Assembly (NCBI RefSeq): GCF_015163665.1
Contig: NZ_JADEUG010000006.1
Location: forward strand, 84,409 to 148,408
From: Xenorhabdus sp. BG5
GTDB lineage: Bacteria > Pseudomonadota > Gammaproteobacteria > Enterobacterales > Enterobacteriaceae
DNA length: 64,000 nt
Direction: 5' to 3'
Shown here: piece after piece, positions 29,053-39,832 of the stretch
Numbering within the stretch: position 1 is the stretch's first letter
How the letters are laid out: the number at the start of each line of letters is the position of its first letter
Made by a program: the position numbers and the translations under genes
Notes under the pieces: generated by a model
The model's database searches: none
What the model saw: the letters and a program-made list of their open reading frames with translations, nothing else
Told to the model about the DNA's origin: nothing

Positions 29053-29225
29053 GATAATGCCCTATTTTGTATGTATGTTATCGTGTTGGTGTATATTTAG
29101 CCTAATCTGAATAGTAGCCAAACTAACCATGTTAGTCACTACTAAAAATGTAAATTTTTTTATGATATGGCTTGGCGGGATAAGATGATTAGTTTAATAA
29201 ATTAAGGATAAATATATAAACGTAA

Positions 29226-29247
29226 TCAAGACCTTCCCTGGTCTTGA
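29226..29247 (-). terminator. Possible terminator of the downstream protealysin-like gene
   Basis: TCAAGACC-TTCCCT-GGTCTTGA is a perfect 8-bp stem shortly after the stop codon. On the minus strand it is followed by a T-rich but interrupted tract (TTACGTTTATATATTT), so termination is probable but not certain. Confidence 0.55.
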
Positions 29248-29271
29248 ATGATTGGAGGGATATTACAACTT

Positions 29272-30330
29272 TTAGAGTAAAGTTCCGACTTGTTTCCATG
29301 AATGCATCACTATATCTGAAATTTCCTTGCCAAATAATGTGTTAGCATTATCAATGGTCAGCTGTGCGAAATCATTAAAACTGGCTTTGTGGGATAATCG
29401 TTTGTCCAATAAGGTGTTATACCAAATTTTTCCAGCTTGCTCCCAAGAATACCCTCCCAACTCTGTTGCCAATAAATAGAATGCCTTATTAGGAATACCA
29501 GAATATTTGTGGACACCTCCGTTATCATCTCTGACGGATAAATCCTGATATTGGTCCATATGACCCACTTGATTATCTTTCGGGTTTGCTGTTCCAGGAT
29601 TTTTGAATGACCGCAAGGCAACATTAGGATCATTGTCCGGATTAAGTGCTGGGCCAAATATTCCCTGGCCTATCAACCAATCAGATTCGTTAGCCTTTTG
29701 GTTATTTACATACTGTTTTACCATAATACCGAATACATCTGAGATCGATTCATTTAATGCACCCGATTGATAAGCATAATCAAGATTTGCTTCACTTTCA
29801 GTTACTCCATGAGTTAGTTCATGTGCAGTAATGTCAATGCAGGAGGTGAAACAGTTAAAATAAGGGGCATAACCATCTCCGAAGACCATTTGATTATTAT
29901 TCCAAAATGCATTCATATAATTTTTTTGATAATGCACAGTAGAAACTAATTTAAGACCCTTGTTATCAATTGAATTACGTCCAAAAATTTCATGGTAAAA
30001 CTCATATGTTTTACCAAGGTAGTTATAAGCTTCAGTGGCTGCAATATCATCAATCATAGCCATGCCCTCGCATAAAATTAATTTATCCCCTGGGTATTGA
30101 TCATTATATTCAGCATTGTAGATAGTTCTGTTTAATTTATTGTCAAAACCTGGCTGATATCCATGAATTAATATATCCATTTCAGCAGAGCTATTCATTA
30201 GATTGTAAACATGATCTAATGTTTTTAATATGTACGCTTTGTCGATTTGGCCGCAAATTTTAACAACGTATTCCAATAAAAATGGTGGGATGATACCAGA
30301 TTTATTTAATTTATCTTGATGGTTGCGCAT
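29272..30330 (-). CDS. Protealysin/PrtS-like M4 metallopeptidase, copy 1
   Basis: Thermolysin-family zinc peptidase of the protealysin type, with a short propeptide and no signal peptide. The propeptide holds IIPPFLLEYVVK (residues 13-24). The catalytic domain has HELTH at 170-174 with Glu171 as base, the third zinc ligand Glu194 in GALNESISDVFG, and the transition-state His274 in GGVHKYSGIPNKAFY; all key residues are intact. The 352 residues fit the family. Photorhabdus PrtS, which triggers melanisation in insects, is the closest type I can name. The start has GGGGG rather than a standard ribosome binding site. It is one of two tandem copies. Confidence 0.88.
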   Translation of the reverse strand: MRNHQDKLNKSGIIPPFLLEYVVKICGQIDKAYILKTLDHVYNLMNSSAEMDILIHGYQPGFDNKLNRTIYNAEYNDQYPGDKLILCEGMAMIDDIAATEAYNYLGKTYEFYHEIFGRNSIDNKGLKLVSTVHYQKNYMNAFWNNNQMVFGDGYAPYFNCFTSCIDITAHELTHGVTESEANLDYAYQSGALNESISDVFGIMVKQYVNNQKANESDWLIGQGIFGPALNPDNDPNVALRSFKNPGTANPKDNQVGHMDQYQDLSVRDDNGGVHKYSGIPNKAFYLLATELGGYSWEQAGKIWYNTLLDKRLSHKASFNDFAQLTIDNANTLFGKEISDIVMHSWKQVGTLL

Positions 30331-30468
30331 AATGATACCCCCGCTTTTTAGGTGTTATGCATATTTTTATCTCTAGGGCCTTAATTAATTATTAATCTAA
30401 GTGATGGTATTTGCTACTAATGGAAGATGTTTTTGTTTGGATCTAAAATATTAATTTATAAATATCAT

Positions 30469-30490
30469 AAAGGGTTATCCTTAACCCTTT
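30469..30490 (-). terminator. Terminator after protealysin-like copy 2
   Basis: AAAGGGTTA-TCCT-TAACCCTTT is a perfect 9-bp stem between the two peptidase genes, followed on the minus strand by an AT-rich tract. It suggests that the copies are transcribed separately. Confidence 0.65.
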
Positions 30491-30562
30491 ATTATTTATT
30501 TTAGGATTATCTTAACGTTACTGCTTAAAATATGAATTAGTATTTTATTAATGGTAATTTCA

Positions 30563-31633
30563 TTATTCTTCGGAAAGTAGAACACCAACTTCTTTCCAAC
30601 CATGACTAACAATATCTGACGTTTTCTTGCTGAATAATTTTTCAGCATTATCAATCGTCAGTTTGGCAAAATCTTCGAAATCTGCATCTGAAGTTAGACG
30701 TTTATCCCGTAACGTTTCATACCAAATTTTTCCTGCTTTTTCCCAGGCATAGCCTCCCAGCTCCATCGCCACTAAATAAAATGCCCTGTTAGGAATGCCT
30801 GAATGGATGTGAACGCCTCCATTATCAATTATGAAGGGAAGGTCTTCATATAGATCCATATGACCCACTTGCTTATCTCCGGAAAATGCGCTTCCAGGGT
30901 TAATAAAGGTGCGTAAGCTAACATCAGATTTATTTTCTGGATTAAATTTTGGCCCCAGTAAACCTTGGCCTAATAGCCAATTGGATTCATCGACTTTTTG
31001 GTTATTAACATATTGCTTTACCATAATGCCAAATACGTCTGCGATGGATTCATTAAGTGCACCAGACTGATAGATATAATCCAACCCAGCTTCGCTTTCG
31101 ATAACACCATGGGTCAACTCATGAGCGATAATATCAATGGCAGAGGTAAAACGATTGAAGTACTTTCCATCACCATCACCAAATACCATTTGTTTTCTGG
31201 TCCAGAATGCATTCAGATAATTTTTTCCATAATGTACTGTAGCAACCAACTTTATTCCTTTATTATCCAGGGAATTTCGGCCGAAAATTTTTTTATAGAA
31301 TTCATGAGTCTTACCGATATACTCATAAGCCTCATTAACTGAATCATCTGAACTCTCTGGCATACCTTCACTGCGAGATAACTCTTCCCCTGGGAATTCC
31401 TCTTTATTTTTAGCATCATAGATAGTGCGATGCAGTTTATCGTTCACCTCTTTTTTAGCTTCTTGTTTATCCTGTTGAGAAATAGTTTCTTCAGCAGGAG
31501 TATTCATCAATTGATAAACATGGCCTAATGTCTTTAATACATATTGATTAGTATATGTATCACAATCATCAGAAATATGTTCCAGAACAAATGGAGGAAT
31601 TAAGCTATATATGTTGTTTTGATTATTGCTCAT
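30563..31633 (-). CDS. Protealysin/PrtS-like M4 metallopeptidase, copy 2
   Basis: Second member of the tandem pair, clearly homologous to copy 1 along its whole length. The propeptide carries LIPPFVLEHI (residues 11-20). Zinc site HELTH is at 171-175, Glu195 lies in GALNESIADVFG and His275 in GGVHIHSGIPNRAFY, so it should be active. No signal peptide is present, as in other protealysins. A longer acidic/Lys-rich linker than in copy 1 lies between the propeptide and the catalytic domain (about residues 50-70). The leader AGGGTATTATT matches those of the two paralogues. Confidence 0.88.
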   Translation of the reverse strand: MSNNQNNIYSLIPPFVLEHISDDCDTYTNQYVLKTLGHVYQLMNTPAEETISQQDKQEAKKEVNDKLHRTIYDAKNKEEFPGEELSRSEGMPESSDDSVNEAYEYIGKTHEFYKKIFGRNSLDNKGIKLVATVHYGKNYLNAFWTRKQMVFGDGDGKYFNRFTSAIDIIAHELTHGVIESEAGLDYIYQSGALNESIADVFGIMVKQYVNNQKVDESNWLLGQGLLGPKFNPENKSDVSLRTFINPGSAFSGDKQVGHMDLYEDLPFIIDNGGVHIHSGIPNRAFYLVAMELGGYAWEKAGKIWYETLRDKRLTSDADFEDFAKLTIDNAEKLFSKKTSDIVSHGWKEVGVLLSEE

Positions 31634-31836
31634 AATAATACCCTGTTTTGTTGTTAGATGTTGTATTCGTTTTTTTGGGCCCGGATTGAATACTAGCTGT
31701 AATTAATAGGCGAGTCATTAGTGTGAGCATTGACTTTTTATGGCAGGGTATTGCTAATGAAAAATAATAAATGTTTTTATCAGTATTATGATAAATAACC
31801 CATCTGTTTTAGGTCAATTTTTTATAAACAAGGAGT

Positions 31837-31874
31837 AAAACAGGAATAAAGAAATTGTCTTGTATTCCTGTTTT
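31837..31874 (-). terminator. Terminator of hemF
   Basis: AAAACAGGAATA and TATTCCTGTTTT form a perfect 12-bp stem directly after the hemF stop codon, with TTTT at the end on the minus strand. It is nearly symmetrical and may act on both strands. Confidence 0.8.
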
Positions 31875-31880
31875 GAATTA

Positions 31881-32888
<1,008 letters not shown>

Positions 32889-32929
32889 TTAACATTGATT
32901 GAACTGCTTATTAAACAGGCGTGCTAACT

Positions 32930-33352
32930 ATGGAAATTCGGGTATTTCGGCAAGACGACTTTGAAGCCGTTATCACACTTTGGGAACGTTGTGATTTGAT
33001 CAACTCTGGTGATGATCCAGAAATAGATATTGAGCGTAAACTCACTCATGACGCTGATTTATTCCTGGTTGCTGAAGTTGCGGGAGAAGTGGTTGGTACA
33101 GTTATGGGGGGTTATGATGGACATCGTGGTCATGCCTATTATCTGGGAGTGCACCCTGAATTCAGGGGCAGAGGAATAGCCAATGCATTGATCTCCCGCT
33201 TGGAAAAGAAATTATTGGCCAGAGGTTGCCCCAGTATTTTGATCGTGGTTCCAGAAGAAAATGATGCAACAATTTGCATGTGTGAAAAGATGGAATATGA
33301 TTATTTGGGCCAAGAACATGTTATGTTTAGCAAGCGATTGATTATTGATTAA
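32930..33352 (+). CDS. ypeA: GNAT acetyltransferase YpeA
   Basis: GCN5-related N-acetyltransferase of unknown substrate. The acetyl-CoA motif is [21 protein letters not shown], and the N-terminus [22 protein letters not shown] is nearly the same as in E. coli YpeA. It has 140 residues. A further ATG three codons upstream is in frame, but homology favours the one given. Next to hemF as in E. coli. Confidence 0.92.
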   Translation: MEIRVFRQDDFEAVITLWERCDLINSGDDPEIDIERKLTHDADLFLVAEVAGEVVGTVMGGYDGHRGHAYYLGVHPEFRGRGIANALISRLEKKLLARGCPSILIVVPEENDATICMCEKMEYDYLGQEHVMFSKRLIID

Positions 33353-33445
33353 ATGAATCGTTAGATAAATATATAAGCCATGAAATGGCTGAATAGAATG
33401 GTACTATTTATATACTCACTATTTAGCCATTATCTTTTTCAACTA

Positions 33446-33691
33446 TTACTTTTTTGATGAAGCATGAATAGAGTGTATCCATCTTCTCATATATTTGTTT
33501 TTTATAACAAGAAGATCTTTTGACATTATCGGCTTTTCATTGTCAATGTAAAGCATCACTTTAATACTCCCATTTTCATCCTTAGATAGAAAATAATGCT
33601 CAGGTATAGAATAGGTGGACTTTCCTTTTAATACAGTCCAGTCAGCAATCTGTTGATAATTAATATGATACTGATAAGGAATATTCATCAT
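33446..33691 (-). CDS. Small hypothetical protein, 81 residues
   Basis: I do not recognise this protein. It has a strong ribosome binding site (AGGAGAG, two to five bases from two consecutive ATGs), which supports real translation. Features are an aromatic N-terminus (PYQYHINYQQIADW), a central segment that may form beta strands (SIKVMLYIDNEKPIM) and a basic C-terminus ending in SSKK. No signal peptide or transmembrane helix. It lies between ypeA and yfeY in the opposite direction, where E. coli has yfeZ, and is probably lineage-specific. Confidence 0.55.
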   Translation of the reverse strand: MMNIPYQYHINYQQIADWTVLKGKSTYSIPEHYFLSKDENGSIKVMLYIDNEKPIMSKDLLVIKNKYMRRWIHSIHASSKK

Positions 33692-33972
33692 TTCTCTCCT
33701 GAGTTATATCACCTAGCCAATGATCCATAACAGGAAAATATAAAAATACGCATTGGCAGGCAGATACGGATGAAAATTTATAATACAATATTGACCATAC
33801 AGTTTATTTTATAAATAGATGTGCAATACTTGATAAATAACATCTTTTAAACATGATTTTGATGTTTCTGTTGATGAATGGTTTGTATATTTAAAATTGA
33901 ATGTTTTTTTCAGAATGTGGTCTGACAGATATCAAATGACAACGCCATAGAGCCAAAGGTAAGAAAACAGCG

Positions 33973-34596
33973 ATGGATAAATTTTTTGCATTTAATGTCT
34001 GTTCTAAACAGAAGCGGGTTTTGGTAGCCAGCAGTTTAGTCGGATGCTCATTCTTATTGACGGCTTGTGCTGGAACTTTAAGAATGTCATGGCCTGCTTT
34101 ATCACCTTTTAATTGGTTTGGCAGTTCCTTAAGCGTTTCTGAGCAGGGTATAGGAAAAATCAATAAACAGACGGATATGTCTCAATCTGCGATCGAAAAA
34201 GGGTTGGAGGGAAAATATCGTCTGCGTAGTGGCATGGAAATGCGAAATGGCAAGCTAGTGAGTGTTATTCAGGGCATGGAAGAAGGTCAGGTAAAACTGG
34301 AATTTCACGGTCTGGTCAATGGTAAAGTTAATCGTATTGACGTGTTGGATGATGAGGTTAAAACTGTTTGGGGAACGAAAATAGGGACACCTTTCTCCAA
34401 TCTCTATAACCAGGCATTTGGAAAATGTCAGCGCTCCCATGATCTCACTGTATCGCCTACAGTTATTTGCACTGCTCCGCAAAGTCAGCATGTCAGCTAT
34501 GTTTTTACCGGAGCTTGGGAAGGCCCAGAAGGGTTAATGCCTTCTGATGATGTTTTGAAGGGCTGGAAAGTTTCACGTATTATTTGGCAATCCTGA
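33973..34596 (+). CDS. yfeY: YfeY family lipoprotein (sigma-E regulated in E. coli)
   Basis: Predicted outer-membrane lipoprotein with lipobox LLTAC (Cys32). Conserved parts with E. coli YfeY are NWFGSSLSVSEQGIG, GKYRLRSGMEMRNG, KIGTPFSNLYNQAFG and GPEGLMPSDD near the end. The function is unknown. Its N-terminal signal is longer than in E. coli; internal starts are possible but would lose the basic part of the signal. Sits between ypeA and the cysP operon, as in E. coli. I could not place a convincing sigma-E promoter. Confidence 0.88.
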   Translation: MDKFFAFNVCSKQKRVLVASSLVGCSFLLTACAGTLRMSWPALSPFNWFGSSLSVSEQGIGKINKQTDMSQSAIEKGLEGKYRLRSGMEMRNGKLVSVIQGMEEGQVKLEFHGLVNGKVNRIDVLDDEVKTVWGTKIGTPFSNLYNQAFGKCQRSHDLTVSPTVICTAPQSQHVSYVFTGAWEGPEGLMPSDDVLKGWKVSRIIWQS

Positions 34597-34663
34597 TAAA
34601 AGCCTACAAATAGCTTTATATCAAGTAAAAAATCTTTTAATCCACTTGTATGATAAGGGCAGA

Positions 34664-34709
34664 GTGCCAGAGTTCAAACCGTTTCAGTGACTTGAAAAGC
34701 GGCTGGCAC
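34664..34709. other. Inverted repeat between yfeY and cysP
   Basis: GTGCCAG and CTGGCAC enclose 32 bases containing further pairing (TTCAA/TTGAA). No T-run follows, so it is not a typical terminator. It may form part of the cysP regulatory region, where CysB would bind; the CysB consensus is too loose to place. Confidence 0.4.
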
Positions 34710-34861
34710 CTGTAACCTGATATTTTCTGCATCTTATCGCTTTTCATCATTTCTCATAAAAATTCGGTATATAAAACAGTAGTCAGTAAACTACCCTGTT
34801 ATAAAGATTCTGGATACAGTAGAGAAATTGTTGTCAAATAGTGTGAAGAATAAGGTGTTGG

Positions 34862-35899
34862 ATGAAAATAGTGGCAATAAAAAATAAATTATTAAACGGA
34901 GTGACTAGTTTGTTGTTTTTGGCCTGTCTCAACGTTTATAGCTCTAACGCCTTAGCTGTTGAGTTGCTGAATAGTTCTTACGATATTGGGCGAGAATTAT
35001 TCTTGAGCTTGAATCCGAAATTTGAAAAACAATGGAATGAACAGAATCCGCAGGATAAATTGGTCATCAAGCAGTCCCATGCTGGTTCATCTAAACAAGC
35101 GTTGGCCATTTTGCATGGATTGCGGGCGGATGTCGTCACTTATAACCAAGTCACAGATATTCAGATCTTGCACGATCGTGGCAATCTCATTCCCGCCAAT
35201 TGGCAGCAGCGTTTGCCGAATAATAGTTCTCCATATTATTCCACTATGGCGTTTTTGGTACGCAAAGGTAATCCCAAACATGTCCAAACTTGGGAAGACT
35301 TGGTGCGAAATGATGTGAAATTAGTTTTTCCAAACCCAAAAACATCAGGTAATGGACGCTATACCTATTTGGCCGTATGGGGCGCTTTTCAGCAAAAAAA
35401 TCCGCATGATCCCGCTAAGGTTCGCCAACTGATGCAGCACTTTTTACAGAATGTAGCGGTGTTTGATACCGGAGGTCGTGGGGCAACAACTACCTTTATT
35501 GAACGAGGTATAGGGGATGTACTGATTAGTTTCGAATCTGAGGTCAATAACATTCGCAAACAGTATGGGGAAGATAATTACCAGGTCATTGTACCTCCGG
35601 TAAATATTTTGGCTGAATTCCCTGTCACTTGGGTGGATAAGAGTGTTCAGAAAAATGGTACGGAAGCGGTTGCCAAAGCGTATTTAAACTATCTGTATAG
35701 TCCGGCAGCTCAGCAAATCATAGCCAGTTTTCATTATCGTGTGATTGATCAAAATGTGATGAAAGCACAGCAATCCCGTTTTCCTGTCACCAAACTGTTT
35801 CGCCTCGAAGAACAATTCGGTAGCTGGCCTCAAGTGATGAAGACTCACTTCAATACTGGCGGTACGCTTGATCAGTTATTGAAAGAAGGGCGCAAATAA
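34862..35899 (+). CDS. cysP: Thiosulfate/sulfate-binding periplasmic protein CysP
   Basis: Periplasmic receptor of the sulfate/thiosulfate ABC importer. A signal peptide of about 32 residues ends near SNALA. The mature part follows CysP closely: [41 protein letters not shown] and [18 protein letters not shown]. The last stretches distinguish CysP from the sulfate-binding paralogue Sbp. Its stop overlaps the next start by one base (TAATG), giving a coupled cysPUWA operon, normally activated by CysB. Confidence 0.95.
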   Translation: MKIVAIKNKLLNGVTSLLFLACLNVYSSNALAVELLNSSYDIGRELFLSLNPKFEKQWNEQNPQDKLVIKQSHAGSSKQALAILHGLRADVVTYNQVTDIQILHDRGNLIPANWQQRLPNNSSPYYSTMAFLVRKGNPKHVQTWEDLVRNDVKLVFPNPKTSGNGRYTYLAVWGAFQQKNPHDPAKVRQLMQHFLQNVAVFDTGGRGATTTFIERGIGDVLISFESEVNNIRKQYGEDNYQVIVPPVNILAEFPVTWVDKSVQKNGTEAVAKAYLNYLYSPAAQQIIASFHYRVIDQNVMKAQQSRFPVTKLFRLEEQFGSWPQVMKTHFNTGGTLDQLLKEGRK

Positions 35900-36729
35900 T
35901 GTGGGTATTTAGCAAACGTGTCTTGCCCGGATTTGGGCTGAGTTTAGGCTGTAGCCTGTTTTATGTCTGCCTTATCCTGCTATTGCCTTTAAGTGCTCTG
36001 GTAGTACAGCTTTCTAGTATGACATGGGCGCAATATTGGCAAGTCATCGCCAACCCACAGGTTGTTGCCGCTTATAAGGTGACATTATTGGCCGCAGCGG
36101 TTGCTAGTTTGTTCAATATGCTTTTTGGCATGTTGATGGCTTGGATATTAACGCGCTATCAATTTCCTGGACGTAGTTTATTAGATGGTTTGATGGATTT
36201 GCCATTTGCTTTACCGACGGCAGTTGCTGGTTTAACGCTAGCGACACTCTTTTCTGCAACGGGGTGGTATGGAGCCTGGCTTGTTAATTTCGATATCAAA
36301 GTCGCCAATGCCTGGCTGGGGATTGCGGTCGCAATGGCATTCACTAGCCTGCCGTTTGTTGTGCGTACTGTTCAGCCTGTGCTTGAAGAACTAGGCCCTG
36401 AATATGAGGAAGCGGCGCAGACATTGGGAGCAAGCCGTTGGCAAACTTTTCGGCGGGTTATATTACCGGAGGTTTCACCGGCATTAATTGCCGGAACTGT
36501 GCTCTCTTTTACGCGTAGCCTGGGAGAATTTGGTGCCGTGATTTTCATTGCAGGCAATATTGCCTGGCAAACCGAAGTCGCTTCCCTGATGATCTTTGTT
36601 CGCCTGCAAGAATTTGATTATCCGGCAGCTAGTGCGATCGCTTCAGTCATCCTCGCAGCGTCGTTATTACTGCTGTTGAGCGTCAATATATTGCAAAGTC
36701 GCTTTGGTAAACGGATAGGGGGGCATTAA
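35899..36729 (+). CDS. cysU: Sulfate/thiosulfate ABC permease CysU (CysT)
   Basis: One of two inner-membrane permease subunits of the importer, with six predicted helices. The ABC-permease coupling motif is EEAAQTLGASRWQTFRRVILP. The 276 residues match E. coli CysT (277). The start overlaps the cysP stop, and the gene ends with the same TAATG overlap with cysW. Confidence 0.95.
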   Translation: MWVFSKRVLPGFGLSLGCSLFYVCLILLLPLSALVVQLSSMTWAQYWQVIANPQVVAAYKVTLLAAAVASLFNMLFGMLMAWILTRYQFPGRSLLDGLMDLPFALPTAVAGLTLATLFSATGWYGAWLVNFDIKVANAWLGIAVAMAFTSLPFVVRTVQPVLEELGPEYEEAAQTLGASRWQTFRRVILPEVSPALIAGTVLSFTRSLGEFGAVIFIAGNIAWQTEVASLMIFVRLQEFDYPAASAIASVILAASLLLLLSVNILQSRFGKRIGGH

Positions 36730-37574
36730 TGACTCAATTTTCTGCATACACAGTGGCACAACGTCCCGCTATAAATTGGGGAAAATGGTTACTGATTGGC
36801 ACTGGTGTACTTTTTTCCCTTCTGCTGTTGGTCATACCGATAGCATGGATTTTCTTGACCGCGTTTTCCAAAGGAATCGACATGGTTGCCCAGAACCTTT
36901 TCGATCCCGATATGCTGCACGCTATCTGGCTAACAGTGATGATTGCGCTGATCACCGTCCCCCTTAATTTGGTTTTTGGTGTGATGACGGCTTGGTTAGT
37001 GACGCGTTTCCAATTCCCCGGTAGACAATTGTTGCTGACATTAATTGATATTCCGTTTGCGATTTCGCCGGTTGTGGCTGGATTACTTTATTTGCTGTTT
37101 TATGGTGCGAATGGCTGGTTAGGAAGTTGGCTGGGGAGTTATGACATCCAATTGATGTTCTCATGGCCTGGTATGGTATTGGTGACGGTGTTTGTGACAT
37201 GTCCGTTTGTTGTCCGTGAATTGGTGCCGGTGATGTTGAGTCAGGGCAATCAAGAGGATGAAGCCGCCATATTGTTGGGTGCCTCTGGCTGGAAGATGTT
37301 TTGGCGTGTGACATTGCCAAATATTCGTTGGGCATTGTTATATGGCGTCGTTTTGACCAATGCGCGGGCAATTGGGGAATTTGGTGCTGTGTCTGTGGTA
37401 TCGGGAGCAATTCGCGGTGAAACCTATACGCTGCCTTTGCAGGTTGAGCTGTTATATCAAGATTACAATACGGTTGGCGCATTTACGGCTGCGGCCTTAT
37501 TGGCGGTGATGGCGATTATTACTCTGATTGTCAAAAGTGCATTGCAATGGCGTTTAAGCCGCCAGCAAGGGTAG
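36729..37574 (+). CDS. cysW: Sulfate/thiosulfate ABC permease CysW
   Basis: The second permease subunit, with the coupling motif EDEAAILLGASGWKMFWRVTLP and the C-terminal ARAIGEFGAVSVVSG. It has 281 residues (E. coli 291) and about six helices. Coupled to cysU by a one-base overlap and followed by cysA after nine bases. Confidence 0.95.
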   Translation: MTQFSAYTVAQRPAINWGKWLLIGTGVLFSLLLLVIPIAWIFLTAFSKGIDMVAQNLFDPDMLHAIWLTVMIALITVPLNLVFGVMTAWLVTRFQFPGRQLLLTLIDIPFAISPVVAGLLYLLFYGANGWLGSWLGSYDIQLMFSWPGMVLVTVFVTCPFVVRELVPVMLSQGNQEDEAAILLGASGWKMFWRVTLPNIRWALLYGVVLTNARAIGEFGAVSVVSGAIRGETYTLPLQVELLYQDYNTVGAFTAAALLAVMAIITLIVKSALQWRLSRQQG

Positions 37575-37583
37575 GAGCGGGAT

Positions 37584-38672
37584 ATGAGTATTGAAATCAG
37601 TAAAATCAGTAAATCTTTTGGTCGATCTCAGATACTGAATGAAATTTCACTGGATATTGAATCTGGTGAAATGGTAGCCCTGCTTGGCCCGTCGGGTTCT
37701 GGCAAGACGACATTGTTGAGGATTATCGCAGGGCTTGAGCAGCAGAGTGCTGGCCAATTGAAATTTCACGGACAGGATGTCAGCCGATTACATGCAAAAG
37801 ATCGGCGTGTTGGGTTTGTATTCCAGCACTATGCCTTATTTCGCCATATGACGGTATTTGATAACGTAGCTTTTGGCCTGACGGTTCTACCTCGCCGTCA
37901 GCGTCCCAGTGCTGAGGCATTGCGTAGTAAGGTCATGGCATTGCTGGATATGGTGCAACTTTCCCATTTGGCAGAACGTTACCCATCGCAGCTTTCTGGT
38001 GGACAAAAACAGCGTGTGGCATTAGCGAGGGCATTGGCGGTTGAGCCACAGATCCTCTTATTAGATGAACCTTTTGGTGCATTAGATGCTCAGGTTCGCA
38101 TGGAGTTACGTCGTTGGTTGCGTCAGCTGCATGAAGAATTGAAGTTTACCAGCGTATTTGTCACCCATGATCAGGAAGAGGCAATGGAGGTGGCTGACAG
38201 GGTGGTACTTATGAATCAAGGACGCATTGAACAGGTCGGCACTCCTCAGCAAGTATGGCATGAACCAGAGAGCCGCTTTGTCCTTGAGTTCATGGGGGAA
38301 ATAAACAAATTGCATGGTGAAATTAAAGGTTCCCAACTCTGGATTGGCGGGAAAATTTTTCCATTGAATATCACACCGTTGCATCAAGGACATGTTGATG
38401 TATTTTTCCGCCCTTGGGATATGATGCTTAGTGCCAAGCAAACACCTGCTTGCTCTTTGCCAGTGCAGGTTGTGGAAGTGAGCCCGCGCGGTCATTTTTT
38501 CCTCCTATCTGTTCAACCGCTAGGATGGGGAGATGAATATCTGTCAGTGATTTGGCGGGATGATTCATCCATACCGGTTAGAGGAAATGACTATTTTATT
38601 GGTGGCATAGGTGCTCGCTTGTATGCGGGGGATTTGCCATTAAAAGTGTTGCGATTTGCTGAATCTGCCTGA
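37584..38672 (+). CDS. cysA: Sulfate/thiosulfate ABC ATPase CysA
   Basis: ATP-hydrolysing subunit of the importer. Walker A is [11 protein letters not shown], the ABC signature [15 protein letters not shown], Walker [12 protein letters not shown] and the switch histidine VTHDQEEAM. The C-terminal part is the TOBE-type regulatory domain. Length 362 agrees with E. coli (365). The ribosome binding site is GGAGCGGG. A terminator follows. Confidence 0.96.
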   Translation: MSIEISKISKSFGRSQILNEISLDIESGEMVALLGPSGSGKTTLLRIIAGLEQQSAGQLKFHGQDVSRLHAKDRRVGFVFQHYALFRHMTVFDNVAFGLTVLPRRQRPSAEALRSKVMALLDMVQLSHLAERYPSQLSGGQKQRVALARALAVEPQILLLDEPFGALDAQVRMELRRWLRQLHEELKFTSVFVTHDQEEAMEVADRVVLMNQGRIEQVGTPQQVWHEPESRFVLEFMGEINKLHGEIKGSQLWIGGKIFPLNITPLHQGHVDVFFRPWDMMLSAKQTPACSLPVQVVEVSPRGHFFLLSVQPLGWGDEYLSVIWRDDSSIPVRGNDYFIGGIGARLYAGDLPLKVLRFAESA

Positions 38673-38692
38673 TTTAATTCATCTTTATATTG

Positions 38693-38731
38693 AATCCCTA
38701 TTTCCTGCTCTGCGAGGAAGTAGGGATTTTT
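38693..38731 (+). terminator. Terminator after cysA
   Basis: AATCCCTATTTCCT and AGGAAGTAGGGATT form a 14-bp stem with one G-U pair, followed by TTTTT. It separates the importer operon from cysM. Confidence 0.88.
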
Positions 38732-38803
38732 GCTTAATGTCTTGCTACAGTTTCCTTGATATGATTATTTGTTTATCCATTCTCATATGAACTAGGTAAT
38801 GCT

Positions 38804-39685
38804 GTGGCAAGCTTGGAAGAATTTATAGGTAATACACCACTGGTAAAATTAGAACGAATTACAGAAGATGTTGACGCTGAGATTTGGGTAAAGCTGGAAG
38901 GCAATAACCCGGCGGGTTCCGTAAAAGACAGAGCTGCGCTTTCGATGATCTTGCAAGCGGAATTGCGTGGGGAAATCGCTCCGGGTGATGTTTTGGTTGA
39001 AGCAACGAGTGGTAATACCGGTATTGCACTGGCGATGATCGCGGCGGTAAAAGGGTACCGCCTAAAATTATTGATGCCTGAAAATATGAGCCTTGAGAGA
39101 CAGGCATCAATGCGGGCTTACGGTGCTGAATTAATTTTAGTCAGTAAAGAATTGGGAATGGAAGGTGCGCGGGATTTGGCGCAAGAAATGGAGAAGGCTG
39201 GGGAAGGAAAAGTGCTGGATCAATTTAATAATACAGATAATTCATTGGCACATTTTAATACTACCGGCCCAGAAATTTGGCAGCAAACACAGGGACGGAT
39301 CACGCACTTTGTTTCCAGTATGGGAACAACAGGCACGATTACGGGGGTGAGCCGTTATTTGAAATCCCAGTCAGACAGAGTAAAAGTTACCGGATTACAA
39401 CCGACGGAAGATAGTCAAATTCCTGGTATTCGTCGTTGGACCCCAGCTTATATGCCCGGAATTTATCAGAAAGAGCTGGTGGATCAGATCCTGGATATCA
39501 CCCAAATGGAAGCGGAAAATACCATGCGTTTGTTGGCCCAAAAGGAAGGCATTTTCTGTGGCGTGAGTTCTGGCGGCGCAGTTTCTGGCGCGTTACGCAT
39601 CGCAGCCGAAAACCCTGGGGCAGTCATTGTAGCGATTATTTGTGATCGTGGTGACAGGTATTTGTCTACAGGAGTATTTAATTAA
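38804..39685 (+). CDS. cysM: Cysteine synthase B (O-acetylserine sulfhydrylase B)
   Basis: PLP enzyme making cysteine from O-acetylserine and sulfide, or S-sulfocysteine from thiosulfate. The PLP lysine is Lys41 in NNPAGSVKDRAAL, typical of CysM rather than CysK; the substrate loop is [15 protein letters not shown] is used as start, as in E. coli, after AGG. The 293 residues match (303 in E. coli, shorter at the C-terminus here). It is the thiosulfate-using partner of the importer genes upstream. Confidence 0.95.
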   Translation: MASLEEFIGNTPLVKLERITEDVDAEIWVKLEGNNPAGSVKDRAALSMILQAELRGEIAPGDVLVEATSGNTGIALAMIAAVKGYRLKLLMPENMSLERQASMRAYGAELILVSKELGMEGARDLAQEMEKAGEGKVLDQFNNTDNSLAHFNTTGPEIWQQTQGRITHFVSSMGTTGTITGVSRYLKSQSDRVKVTGLQPTEDSQIPGIRRWTPAYMPGIYQKELVDQILDITQMEAENTMRLLAQKEGIFCGVSSGGAVSGALRIAAENPGAVIVAIICDRGDRYLSTGVFN

Positions 39686-39703
39686 TCTTTTATCATCCGT
39701 AAA

Positions 39704-39761
39704 AAATCGTCCTGTTTTATCAGACACTCTACTGACTAGCCTGATAAAGCAGTGACGATTT
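39704..39761. terminator. Long imperfect stem-loop between convergent cysM and crr
   Basis: AAATCGTCCTGTTTTATCAG pairs with CTGATAAAGCAGTGACGATT over a 17-base loop with one bulge and one mismatch, giving a stem near 20 bp. It lies between the 3' ends of cysM (plus) and crr (minus) and probably serves as a two-way terminator. Confidence 0.6.
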
Positions 39762-39832
39762 ATGAACAGTTCATCAATTAAAATGAATCGGTTAACAGAA
39801 AAAGAGGCAAATATCCCTCAATGATTTTTCTG

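Noticed and set aside
28581..31880. Search for an emfourin-type inhibitor gene next to the protealysins
   Set aside because: Intergenic spaces here are only 215-250 bases and contain no ORF of the required length of about 110 codons.
33376..33390. AGCCAT-GAA-ATGGCT hairpin after ypeA as terminator
   Set aside because: The stem has only 6 bp and no T-run follows, so termination cannot be claimed.
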